Origin: Archaeoglobaceae archaeon
Lineage (GTDB): Archaea > Halobacteriota > Archaeoglobi > Archaeoglobales > Archaeoglobaceae
DNA: 37,810 nt
Reading direction: 5' to 3'
Assembly: GCA_026986375.1 (NCBI GenBank)
Contig: JALSOQ010000017.1
Location: forward strand, 1-37,810
Below are positions 18,401 to 26,210 of this stretch, piece by piece. The position numbers and the translations under genes are program-made. Each line of letters begins with the position of its first letter. Position 1 is the first letter of the stretch. Below the pieces are notes generated by a model. That model was not told the origin of the DNA and did no database searches. It was given only the letters and a program-made list of their open reading frames with translations.

Positions 18401-19541
18401 CGCAACACTCCGCAAGTTTCAAATCGTGTGTTGCAATTATTACGGTCTTTCCCATCTCTCTCGCTATGTTCAAAAGCTTGGCTTTGAATTCGTAATCTTG
18501 CCCTGCCGTTGGCTCGTCTAAAATGACCACATCTCCGCGAAACGCCTTGGCTATTGCCACTCTCTTTGCCTGTCCGAAGCTTAAGGAGTGGGGATTTCTC
18601 GTTGCCAAGTCTACCAAATCGAAACGCCTTAGAAGTTCCGCATCCACTTCTCTGTCTACCCTGCTCTCGAATAGGTGGTAGTTGGGAAAGTTGAAGGCCA
18701 TTCCTATCTTCCCCTTCACCTCAACCGATCCGTCCCACGGTTTCAGAGTTCCGGCGATGATTCTAAGCAGAGTCGTCTTACCACATCCATTTTCTCCTAT
18801 TACCGCCACAACTTCCCCCTTACGAACTTCGAAAGACAGATCCTCGAACAGAGGTTCGTCGTAACCGAACGTTACGGATTCCACCTTCACGACGACTTCA
18901 TCCTCGATCCTGCCTTTCACCAACCTGAATTCTAATTTTGGGGGTTTGGACAACCTTCCATCGTCGATCCAAAAGAATTCATCAAAGTATTTGGCGAACT
19001 CCAACCTGTGCTCCGAGACTACTGAAAGTCTACCACTTTTTAGAAGAACTTTCAGGATTTTCTTCGCCACTTTCGGATGTAAGTTCGCGAAAGGCTCATC
19101 CAAAGCCAAACATTCGAAATCTCCAGCGAGCGCGGAAGCTATAGCGACGAGCTTTTTTTCGCCATCTGAAAGCTTACTCACTTCCTTGTTTAAATCCAAA
19201 CCGCACGTCTTTGCGACCTTCCTAATCCTTCTCTCAACTTCCTCCCAGTCGTGTCCTGAGTGGAGTAAAGAGAGAGCGATTTCATCGTAAACCCTGCTCG
19301 AGATTATGAAATCGTCCGCGTTCTGGCATACGAAAAACACCCTTCCTTCGATTCTCACGAGACCTTCCAATTTCCCTCCATAGAAGTTGGGTATCAGTCC
19401 GTTCAACACCCTCAAAAAAGTCGACTTACCACCTCCCGTTCTACCCCCTATGAATGCGTTCTCTTCGATATCCAAGCTCAATCCTTTCAAACCGACGGTT
19501 CCGTTTGGATAAACGTATTTCACGTTTCTAAGGGAGATCAT
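18381..19541 (-). CDS. Fused double ATP-binding subunit of the ECF transporter
   Basis: A 386-residue protein with two ABC ATPase domains in one chain, unusually compact. Domain 1: Walker A GGRTGGGKST (32-41), Q73, signature KLSDGEKK, Walker B LALDEPF and H-loop H178. Domain 2: Walker A GENGCGKTT (249-257), signature SLSFGQ (319-324), Walker B VVILDEPT and H-loop H372. In domain 2 the Q-loop glutamine appears replaced by Asn (AFNFPNYHLF). It energises biotin uptake with EcfT and BioY. The gene overlaps bioY by 14 bases and ecfT by 20, showing a tight operon. Confidence 0.92.
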
Positions 19542-20145
19542 ACCCCTTCTCCCTAAGTAGTGAGTGAACGTATTTGAAAACGATTAAAGCGAGGACGTGA
19601 TCCATGAACAGATCCTGAGGGACGAATACCAAAACCGTAGCGAAGAAAACTGCCCAAAAACCGCTAAAATTAAATCCGAGCTTCGATGCGATCGATATAC
19701 ACCAATTTAAAAGTCCCGAATTACCGCTCGCGAATTCATAAAACACGGCAAATCCGGCGAGATACATCGGAGTCACGGCCACTAAGCTTCCTAACCACAG
19801 CAGAAACAGTTCCTTCGAGCTTCCCGTTCTGTAGACCTTCTCCCTTATGAGTCCCATTATGAACGCTGAAATCGGAAACATCCACAGATATCCGGCGGTG
19901 TATCCGAACAGAACCCCCAGTCCTCCCTTATATCCCGCTCCCGCCGGTATGCCCAATGCAATCATCGCCAAGTATATAAGCTGTGCAAGGGCTCCGTATT
20001 TACCCAATACGAGTCCAGATAGAATTACAGCGAAGTTTTGCATGGTGTAGGGAATGGGTCCAATCTTTACTACTATCTGAGCAGATATGGCGGTTAGAAC
20101 GGCGAGTGTGCACGCAAGCGTTAGCCTGACGTATTTGTTAACCAT
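19528..20145 (-). CDS. bioY: Biotin transporter substrate-binding subunit BioY
   Basis: A 205-residue membrane protein of the ECF S-component class. BioY marks include IGPIPYTMQNFAVILSGL, the PAGAGYKGGLGVLFGYTAGYL segment and about six hydrophobic helices. It captures biotin and hands it through EcfT and the fused ATPase. I start it at ATG 20145 (VNKYVRLTLACTLAV follows); a TTTTATAAC-type box is centred about 25 bases upstream. The longer open frame to 20232 would include the promoter and has no family similarity. Confidence 0.93.
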   Translation of the reverse strand: MVNKYVRLTLACTLAVLTAISAQIVVKIGPIPYTMQNFAVILSGLVLGKYGALAQLIYLAMIALGIPAGAGYKGGLGVLFGYTAGYLWMFPISAFIMGLIREKVYRTGSSKELFLLWLGSLVAVTPMYLAGFAVFYEFASGNSGLLNWCISIASKLGFNFSGFWAVFFATVLVFVPQDLFMDHVLALIVFKYVHSLLREKGYDLP

Positions 20146-20174
20146 AATCGTTACAAAGTTTACAGTTTTATAAC
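20146..20174 (-). promoter_or_regulatory. bioY operon promoter with possible operator
   Basis: On the minus strand GTTATAAAA at 20166-20174 acts as TATA box. Between it and the ATG lies TGTAAACTTTGTAAC (20151-20165), a direct repeat of TGTAA in the place where an archaeal repressor would block initiation. The operator role is an inference. Confidence 0.5.
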
Positions 20175-20271
20175 GCTTACGTCCTGCGATCGTCGGCGAA
20201 CTTATGGATTCGGGCGGTGACGAATAGCCCATTATCGAAAAGATTATAAATTAATGATGAAAAAACACGTA

Positions 20272-20313
20272 AAATTTATTAAAGTTAAACGACGAACTAT
20301 ACATTAGGTGGTG
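20272..20313 (+). promoter_or_regulatory. Promoter and ribosome-binding site of the first tetraheme cytochrome
   Basis: An AAATTTATTAAAG element at about 20272-20284 is followed by a GGTGGT site at 20307-20312, seven bases before the ATG at 20320. Unlike most genes here, this one would have a short leader with a ribosome-binding site. Confidence 0.5.
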
Positions 20314-20319
20314 GTCAAA

Positions 20320-21132
20320 ATGAACCTGAGTAAAGTCCTGTTGCTTGCGGTGATAGTGGCGGCAACGGGCTTGGTCGTTCTTCCAAACACGGTATCGCTG
20401 TTTGCAGGTCAGCACTACTGGTATAACATAAGCGGGCCTGGTAACCAGATTCCCTGCCAGAAATGTCACGCTGATGTGTTCGAGGAACTGGCCCTAAGCA
20501 ACTTCCACACACACTGGGGCCCTAACGGATGGAACCCATCATCCAAGGGAGTTGCGGATCAATACGACTGTGCGGCTTGTCATAGAAGTAACCTCAGCAT
20601 TCAGTACGCCCTCGTTAACGGTAGTGTTGTGAAATATCAGCCGGGTAAGCAGGCTCACGCTGCGAGCGTGGTTGCATGTATGCTCTGCCATCAGATAAAC
20701 GCCAGCAAGGCTACTTGGGCTCCCGGATTCTACGCCGGAGGATTTAACATAACTCCCTTTGTAAAGGCCGGTGAGATACCCAAGTCACCGTACAAGTACT
20801 CGAACGCAACTTACAACGGTCTATACGCTGCTCACAACGCTTTCATAGCTATGGCTATAAAGAATAACACACTTCCTGACTCGACTGAAGCTTGCATAGC
20901 GTGCCACACTCATGTTGCCGTTAAAATTACTTGGAAGCACAAGAGGAGTCTCGAGTTTACTGTAAACATAACGAATCCAGTTACTCTCAGCAACGGAGTG
21001 CATAACTGGAACGTTAGTGATTGGAAAGTCAACGGAACGGCTACCGCGATATCTTGGGGTAACACCACCGGATACGGTAATACGAGCTACTGGTCTGGAT
21101 GGCCCGGTAACGTTAGCAATATCTACAGTTGA
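20320..21132 (+). CDS. Exported tetraheme c-type cytochrome, candidate filament-forming (nanowire) subunit
   Basis: A 270-residue protein with a signal peptide (MNLSKVLLLAVIVAATGLV). It has four CxxCH heme sites: CQKCH (46-50), CAACH (84-88), CMLCH (120-124) and CIACH (192-196). At least eight other histidines can act as distal ligands (for example NFHTHW, AAHNAF, THVAV, WKHKR and VHNWN). More than ten N-x-S/T sequons suggest heavy glycosylation. No membrane anchor other than the signal peptide is seen. Tetraheme cytochromes of this type form extracellular filaments in Archaeoglobus veneficus and Pyrobaculum calidifontis; assignment here rests on size, heme count, sequons and taxonomy. The ATG at 20320 follows a GGTGGT site; GTG 20308 is upstream. 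The downstream T-rich repeats suggest strong, separate expression. Confidence 0.85.
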   Translation: MNLSKVLLLAVIVAATGLVVLPNTVSLFAGQHYWYNISGPGNQIPCQKCHADVFEELALSNFHTHWGPNGWNPSSKGVADQYDCAACHRSNLSIQYALVNGSVVKYQPGKQAHAASVVACMLCHQINASKATWAPGFYAGGFNITPFVKAGEIPKSPYKYSNATYNGLYAAHNAFIAMAIKNNTLPDSTEACIACHTHVAVKITWKHKRSLEFTVNITNPVTLSNGVHNWNVSDWKVNGTATAISWGNTTGYGNTSYWSGWPGNVSNIYS

Positions 21133-21206
21133 TCGCGTATTGATTATTTTATATTTACTTATTTTTATACTTATTTTTATAAAGTTATTTTTTATAAAGT
21201 TATAAG
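21133..21206 (+). terminator. Tandem T-rich terminator repeats
   Basis: The spacer after the cytochrome stop holds two perfect tandem duplications: ACTTATTTTTAT twice (21157-21168, 21169-21180) and TTTTTATAAAGTTAT twice (21174-21188, 21189-21203), overlapping each other. The repeated oligo-T tracts are what archaeal RNA polymerase uses to terminate. Confidence 0.65.
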
Positions 21207-21285
21207 CCAGCTATGGTTTGGCGAAAACATTATATTTTAGTTTAAGATATCGCAATTAGGGAGAAATGTATTACTGGTGATAATT

Positions 21286-22197
21286 ATGGATATTATGAGA
21301 AGAGAAACATTATCGTTCATGTTAAAGTTCGCATTTCCAGCGGTTATAGTTGGCGTGATACTGTTACCGAATATATCTATAGCCATACTCAAGCACTCCG
21401 AACATAAATTTCGATCCGTGGAACATCCTACATTGGAGGAAAGGTTAGTTTTTTCGGAAATAATAGACGTTCCAGCATCCAAACCCGTTAAGGTGAAACT
21501 TCCAAAGGATGTGGCGAAGGGCTTGGGGTTACTTTCGTTGGAGATTAAGCTACCCAAGAGCATGAAGTTGATAGTTAACGTGTCCGAGGTTTTGAATCCG
21601 CCTCCACCCTTGGAGGAGTTCTTGCTCATTTCAGTTTTCGACATAACTTTTAGAGATGCCGAAACGGAAGAAATCATGGAGCCTTCCGGCAGGATTTACT
21701 TCTCGGTTTCGAAGGACTTCTTCGAATCGACCAAGTTCGATCCAAAAAAGGTCGTGATGCTGAAGTTTCGCGGGGATTGGATTAGGCTGAGGACCGAGAT
21801 GCTCGGTGAGGACAACGAGAGCTACTACTATGTTGCGGAAACGAAATCTTTCAGCGTGTTCGCGATAGCGGTTTACAGAATTGCGAGCGAAAACTGTAGC
21901 GAGTGCCATCCGGATGTCGCTACCGAGGTGAGCATGTCTCCCTACCACAACTTTAACTGCACTTTCTGCCATCCGGGGATGAGCAGAAACGTTACGTGCG
22001 TTCAGTGCCACTTCGATATAGGTAGCTTCTCCGCTCACAAGAATTTCATAGAGTGGGCGGAGAACAACTCCCTAATGATGGGATCGAACGAAGCTTGCAT
22101 AGGTTGCCACACAAATGCCAAGATCCCGATATACAACGTCACCGAGAGGACGCACCTATCCTTTACGTTCGACATGTCGGAACTTCACGGAAGGTGA
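21286..22197 (+). CDS. PGF-pre-PGF-like domain fused to a tetraheme cytochrome module
   Basis: A protein of about 303 residues. The N-terminus has a membrane segment (near residues 11-36). Residues about 50-195 look like the archaeal surface PGF-pre-PGF domain: SVFDITFRDAETEE, GRIYFSVSKDFF, VVMLKFRGDWIRL and KSFSVFAIAVY. The C-terminal part holds four heme sites, CSECH, CTFCH, CVQCH and CIGCH. Its first and last heme segments resemble those of the upstream cytochrome (CHPDVATEVSMSPYHNF and EACIGCHTN). The ATG at 21286 follows GGTGAT; a TATTATAT-like element lies further up. It may anchor or terminate a cytochrome filament, or pass electrons to it; both roles are inferred. Confidence 0.8.
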   Translation: MDIMRRETLSFMLKFAFPAVIVGVILLPNISIAILKHSEHKFRSVEHPTLEERLVFSEIIDVPASKPVKVKLPKDVAKGLGLLSLEIKLPKSMKLIVNVSEVLNPPPPLEEFLLISVFDITFRDAETEEIMEPSGRIYFSVSKDFFESTKFDPKKVVMLKFRGDWIRLRTEMLGEDNESYYYVAETKSFSVFAIAVYRIASENCSECHPDVATEVSMSPYHNFNCTFCHPGMSRNVTCVQCHFDIGSFSAHKNFIEWAENNSLMMGSNEACIGCHTNAKIPIYNVTERTHLSFTFDMSELHGR

Positions 22198-22249
22198 TGA
22201 ACTTTTAATAAATCGTTAATAAGAACTACTATTTTAATCTTAAAAAATT

Positions 22250-22257
22250 TTTTATAA
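22250..22257 (+). promoter_or_regulatory. TATA box of the nifB operon
   Basis: TTTTATAA is centred about 25 bases before the ATG at 22279, indicating a leaderless nifB transcript. The 81-base spacer is strongly AT-rich and also ends the cytochrome transcript with T tracts. Confidence 0.6.
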
Positions 22258-22278
22258 TCTCTAAGCGTTCCTTGCCTT

Positions 22279-23076
22279 ATGATGTTGCATCCCTGCTACA
22301 GCAACTCCGCGCACTTCAAATACGCGAGAATTCATCTGCCCGTCGCCGAGAATTGTAATGTCCACTGCAACTACTGCGTCAGAACGTTCTGCGTGAACGA
22401 AAGCAGGCCGGGTGTAGCGGACAGGATAATTCGACCCGAAGGGGTTCTCGAATACTTGGACGATATAATGAGAAGGATACCGGCAGAAACGACTGTAATT
22501 GGTATAAGTGGTCCGGGAGAGCCGTTGTTCAACGAAGAAACTTTTGAAGCCCTTAGGATCGTAAATGAGAACTACCCTAATCTTTTTAAGTGCGTAGCTA
22601 CTAACGGTCTTCTTTTGGAAGACCGAATTGACGACTTAATCGAATGCGATGTTACGCACGTCACGGTCACAATTAACGCCGTAACGCCTTACACCGCATC
22701 TCGCATATACTCTTGGATCTACTACAACAGTAGGGTCTACAGAGGAATAGAGGCGGGAGAAGTTATGGTTCTAAAGCAGTTCGGAGGTTTGAGGGAGGCT
22801 GCCGAAGCCGGTATTCTCGTCAAGGTCAATACTGTCTATGTTCCCGGAATAAACGATCACGAAATAGTCGAAATAGCCAAGGCCGTCTCGAATTATGCAT
22901 ACATCATGAACATAATGCCGCTCATACCTTTGGGTAAGTTCAGAAATATCCGGAGACCGAGTGTGGAGGAGATAAGTGCGGTGAGGAAAAAGGCTGGAAG
23001 ATACGTTAAGCAGTTCTACCACTGTAAGCAGTGTAGGGCGGACGCATACGGTGTTCCGGGGTGTCCAAATGGTTGA
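22279..23076 (+). CDS. NifB-like radical SAM cofactor-core synthase (minimal form)
   Basis: A 265-residue protein matching NifB, which builds the [8Fe-9S-C] NifB-co precursor of nitrogenase cofactors. The family block HPCYSNSAHFKYARIHLPVA is followed by the radical SAM cysteines CNVHCNYC (C26, C30, C33). C37 and NESRPGV come next, then GISGPGEPL, KCVATNGLLL, VKVNTVYVPGIND, MPLIPLGKF and the C-terminal CKQCRADAYG. All ligand-type cysteines appear present. It lacks the C-terminal NifX-like domain found in many bacterial NifB proteins, as in archaeal NifB. It is first in an operon with NifE-like and NifN-like genes. Activity is inferred from motif completeness. Confidence 0.92.
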   Translation: MMLHPCYSNSAHFKYARIHLPVAENCNVHCNYCVRTFCVNESRPGVADRIIRPEGVLEYLDDIMRRIPAETTVIGISGPGEPLFNEETFEALRIVNENYPNLFKCVATNGLLLEDRIDDLIECDVTHVTVTINAVTPYTASRIYSWIYYNSRVYRGIEAGEVMVLKQFGGLREAAEAGILVKVNTVYVPGINDHEIVEIAKAVSNYAYIMNIMPLIPLGKFRNIRRPSVEEISAVRKKAGRYVKQFYHCKQCRADAYGVPGCPNG

Positions 23077-24314
23077 GCTCGAAACAACACCTGGGGATTT
23101 TACCGAGAGGGGGTTGCTCCTTTTTAGGATGTAGGGTGGTCATATGCGGGCAGATAAGAAACGTGGTTCACATAGTCCACTCTCCTATAGGATGTGCATA
23201 CTACTCTTGGGATTATAGGGCGGACTCAAGGGGATACTGCTTTACGACCGATTTAAACGAGATGGATATAATCTTCGGTGGAGAGAATAAGTTGCTTAAG
23301 GCGGTTCTTAAGGTGATAGAAGAGTTCAAGCCTGATGCCGTATTTATATATGAAACTTGCAGTAGCGGGATAATAGGAGATGATATTCAATTCGTCGCAG
23401 AGAAGGCGAGTCAAATTACTGAAGTTCCGGTTTTAGCGTTCGAATGTGCTGGATTTAGGGGGAGAAGTCAAAACTTCGGGCATAAAATAGCGAACTTGTG
23501 TCTCTTCAAGCTGATGCTCGACGGGGAGAGAAATGCTATTCCGAACGGGGTGAACGTCATAGGTGATTTTAACTCGAAGGATGCGGAAGCTTTGGAAGGG
23601 ATGCTTAGGAGAATAGGTCTAAATGTCGTATGCACGTTCACAGCAAACGCCACCATCGAAAAGATAAGGAACATGAAGAACGCGAGCCTCAACTTGGTTC
23701 AGTGTAGCAGAAGTTCGGAATTCTTGGCAAAATTGATGGAGGAGAAGTTTGGAATCCCCTATCTGGATGTGAACTTCTTCGGCATAGAAAACTGTTGCGA
23801 GTCCCTTCGTAGAATAGCGGAATTTTTTCCGACGCATTCGAGTGTAATAGAGGATTTCATTGACAGGAATCTGAGGAGGATCGAAGGTAAGTTAAGAGAA
23901 TACAGAAAGAGCCTCGAAGGTAAGACTGTTTTTATATGCCATGGGGCGCAGAGGGTTTTTTATTGGATAAAACCCTTCGAGGAGTTGGAAATGGACATAG
24001 TGGGTGTGGCGACGTACTTCAGCAAGAAGGACGATCGAGAAAAGTTGCTGAGGATGCTGGGGGTTCCGGTAGTCGACAATCCGAGCGTAGATGAACTTGA
24101 AGAAATGCTGTTGGATTTAAAGCCAGATTTAGTCGTTTCGGATGATAAAATAAGACATCTTGTGCACAAGCTCTCAATACCGTTTTTAAACGGTAGGGGG
24201 CAGGGAAAGGCATACGTTGGATTCAGCGGATTTTTGGATTTCTCTAAGGATGTTTACGAAACCGTGAATACTAAGATTTGGACGCTCGCGAGGAGGGATC
24301 GATTTTGGAATTGA
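23061..24314 (+). CDS. NifE/NifD-like nitrogenase component 1 alpha-type protein
   Basis: A 417-residue relative of NifD and NifE. Three cysteines sit at the P-/O-cluster positions: C19 (RGGCSF), C45 (SPIGCAYY) and C100 (YETCSSG). A nitrogenase-type FTTDLNEMDIIFGGENKL follows. GFRGRSQNFGHKIAN keeps the Gln and His found near the FeMo-cofactor in NifD (NifE usually has other residues there). C215 in NLVQCSRS matches the cofactor-binding Cys of NifD. The C-terminal cofactor histidine of NifD appears to be replaced by Asn (FLNGRGQGKAYVG), as in NifE. It begins with GTG inside the end of nifB (16-base overlap). A cofactor scaffold or a reductase of unknown substrate are both possible. Confidence 0.85.
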   Translation: MSKWLSSKQHLGILPRGGCSFLGCRVVICGQIRNVVHIVHSPIGCAYYSWDYRADSRGYCFTTDLNEMDIIFGGENKLLKAVLKVIEEFKPDAVFIYETCSSGIIGDDIQFVAEKASQITEVPVLAFECAGFRGRSQNFGHKIANLCLFKLMLDGERNAIPNGVNVIGDFNSKDAEALEGMLRRIGLNVVCTFTANATIEKIRNMKNASLNLVQCSRSSEFLAKLMEEKFGIPYLDVNFFGIENCCESLRRIAEFFPTHSSVIEDFIDRNLRRIEGKLREYRKSLEGKTVFICHGAQRVFYWIKPFEELEMDIVGVATYFSKKDDREKLLRMLGVPVVDNPSVDELEEMLLDLKPDLVVSDDKIRHLVHKLSIPFLNGRGQGKAYVGFSGFLDFSKDVYETVNTKIWTLARRDRFWN

Positions 24315-25549
24315 AGATCAATCCTCCTAAGATGTGTCAGTTGGCGGGAGCGATAATCACTACGTTGGGTGTTGAGGGGGCCGTTCCTCTCATTCACGGT
24401 TCTCAGGGTTGCGCGAACTTCGTAAAACATCTCATGACGAAGCACTTCAAGGAGCCAATAGAGGTGGCGACGACCGCTCTTAACGAGAAGGTAATAGCTT
24501 CTGGCGGTGAGAGAAACCTTGTCGAGGCGATAAAGAATCTGAAGGAAAGAATCGATCCGGATCTGATAGTAGTTATGACCACATGCTTGACGGAGACGAT
24601 AGGTGAAAACGTCGAGATAGCGAAGAACTTCGACGGAGTTGTGGTCGTTAGAACACCCTCCTACTCGGGAATACATATAGACGGTTACGATAAGACCGTG
24701 GAGGCCATACTTTCCATCTGTGAGAGGGAAGAGAGGGAGGAAAGAGTAAACGTAATAACGGGGTTCGTGAATCCGGGGGATGTCAAAGAGATAAAGAAAA
24801 TCTGCGGGGAAATGATAGATTACATGCTCGTGACCGATTTAACCGCTTTGGACAGACCCGTCCTTAAGAAGAGGAAAAGCGAGACGTGCGTTGAAGATTT
24901 GAAATCCTGCGCCAACGCTATTGCCACGGTCTGCTTCGGAAGTGAAGGATTGAGCGGTGCCAAGCTTTTGGAGGGGTTCGGCGTTCCAACACACAACATC
25001 AGGTTTCCGATAGGGATTGAGAACACGGACAGATTCGTCTCCACGTTAGCGAGAATTGCTGGCATTGAAGTTCCGGACAGTATTTTGGATGAGAGGGGTT
25101 ACGCTTTGGACGGCATAATAGATACCAACCACGTTTTGAGAGGTAAGAGGGTGGCGATATTTGGGGACCCTGATAAGGTCATAGCTTTAACGGAGTTCGC
25201 CTTCGAGGTGGGAATGAGGGTTGTGGCTGTGCTGAGTCCGATTAGGAGGATGTATTTTGCTGAAGAGGTAAAGGCGATAGCGAATGCCAACCGAGTTAAG
25301 ATTGCCGTGTTCGAGGATTCCGATCTATACACATTGCACAAGTTTCTCAAGAACAACCGCGTGGACGTTCTTATAGGAGATTACAGGGGAAGGTATATAG
25401 CGAAGGAGGAGAAGATACCCCTGCTTAGAGTTGGATTTCCGATTTGCGACAGGTTCGGATATCACAGAAAGCCTATGCTCGGATACGGCGGAGCTTTGAG
25501 GATGGCGGAGGAGATCGCCAACATGCTCGTCGGGGGATACTACGGATAA
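24305..25549 (+). CDS. NifN/NifK-like nitrogenase component 1 beta-type protein
   Basis: A protein of about 414 residues paired with the preceding gene. It has the NifK/NifN hallmarks KMCQLAGAIITTLGVEG, IHGSQGCANFVKHL, HFKEPIEVATTALNE and MTTCLTETIGEN. The three cysteines (C11, C36 and C94 from TTG 24305) match the NifK P-cluster set; bacterial NifN usually keeps fewer. The start is probably TTG 24305, six bases after GGAGGGATC. It overlaps the NifE-like gene by 10 bases; an upstream TTG at 24278 is possible. With NifE-like it would form an alpha2beta2 complex. No nifH gene is in the window. Confidence 0.85.
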   Translation: MELKINPPKMCQLAGAIITTLGVEGAVPLIHGSQGCANFVKHLMTKHFKEPIEVATTALNEKVIASGGERNLVEAIKNLKERIDPDLIVVMTTCLTETIGENVEIAKNFDGVVVVRTPSYSGIHIDGYDKTVEAILSICEREEREERVNVITGFVNPGDVKEIKKICGEMIDYMLVTDLTALDRPVLKKRKSETCVEDLKSCANAIATVCFGSEGLSGAKLLEGFGVPTHNIRFPIGIENTDRFVSTLARIAGIEVPDSILDERGYALDGIIDTNHVLRGKRVAIFGDPDKVIALTEFAFEVGMRVVAVLSPIRRMYFAEEVKAIANANRVKIAVFEDSDLYTLHKFLKNNRVDVLIGDYRGRYIAKEEKIPLLRVGFPICDRFGYHRKPMLGYGGALRMAEEIANMLVGGYYG

Positions 25550-25557
25550 ACGGATAA

Positions 25558-25565
25558 TTTATATA
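25558..25565 (+). promoter_or_regulatory. TATA box of the translin-like gene
   Basis: TTTATATA is centred about 25 bases before the ATG at 25587, so the downstream gene is probably not part of the nif-like operon. Confidence 0.6.
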
Positions 25566-25586
25566 CAAATATACCCGACGAATGGC

Positions 25587-26210
25587 ATGGAGTTGAGAAA
25601 AACGCTCGATGAGTTCAGAAAGGTTTTGGAGGAGAAGGAGCAGGCGAGAGAGGAGTTGCTGAAACTTACGAGAGAGATGAGAATAAACGCTACGAAAGCG
25701 ATAGCGTTGCTCCATGCAGAGGATTTCGAGAAGGCGGAGGAGCATCTTTCTAAAGCCTTGGAGATTATGGACAAAATTCACGAATTCAAAGATAGGTATC
25801 CTGACATATATTACCCCATAACGTTCGATGCGATGCAGGAGTTGGTCGAGGCTTATTCCTTCCGCCACGTCCTAAAGCACGGAGATCTGAACATCGACTT
25901 TTCTACCCTCAAAGTGGAAATAGCACCAATTCTAACGGGGTTGGCGGACATGGCCGGAGAGATAAGAAGATACGTTCTCGATTTGCTTAGGAAGGGAGAG
26001 TTCGGTAAGGCGGAGAAACTCATCGGTCTGATGGAGGAGATCTATCTTAACCTCATAACGTTCAACTTCCCGGACAAGCTCACGCCGAACCTTAGGCCTA
26101 AAGTGGATTACGTTAGGGGAGCTATAGAGAGAACGAAATCGGATTTCATATCCGCAAAGGTCGCATCTTTGGAGAAATATTTTAAGAGTATTGCAGAACG
26201 TCTTTCCTGA
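25587..26210 (+). CDS. Translin-family protein
   Basis: A 207-residue all-helical protein like archaeal translin/TRAX homologues, which form octameric RNA- or DNA-binding shells with nuclease activity in some relatives. Segments such as LTREMRINATKAIALLHAED, YPITFDAMQELVEAYSF and GEIRRYVLDLLRKGEFGKAE follow the family pattern. The acidic residues of the possible RNase site cannot be judged by eye. It has its own TATA box and overlaps purB convergently by 29 bases. Confidence 0.82.
   Translation: MELRKTLDEFRKVLEEKEQAREELLKLTREMRINATKAIALLHAEDFEKAEEHLSKALEIMDKIHEFKDRYPDIYYPITFDAMQELVEAYSFRHVLKHGDLNIDFSTLKVEIAPILTGLADMAGEIRRYVLDLLRKGEFGKAEKLIGLMEEIYLNLITFNFPDKLTPNLRPKVDYVRGAIERTKSDFISAKVASLEKYFKSIAERLS

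Noticed and set aside
20146-20232. 29-codon extension of BioY
   Set aside because: It would include the TATA box and possible operator and shows no family similarity.
20254-20307. Small reading frame (about 17 codons, MMKKHVKFIKVKR) before the first cytochrome
   Set aside because: It overlaps the likely promoter of the cytochrome gene and has no ribosome-binding site; probably chance.
22198-22278. Riboswitch or structured leader before nifB
   Set aside because: The spacer is plain AT-rich DNA with a TATA box about 25 bases from the start, which leaves no leader RNA for a riboswitch.
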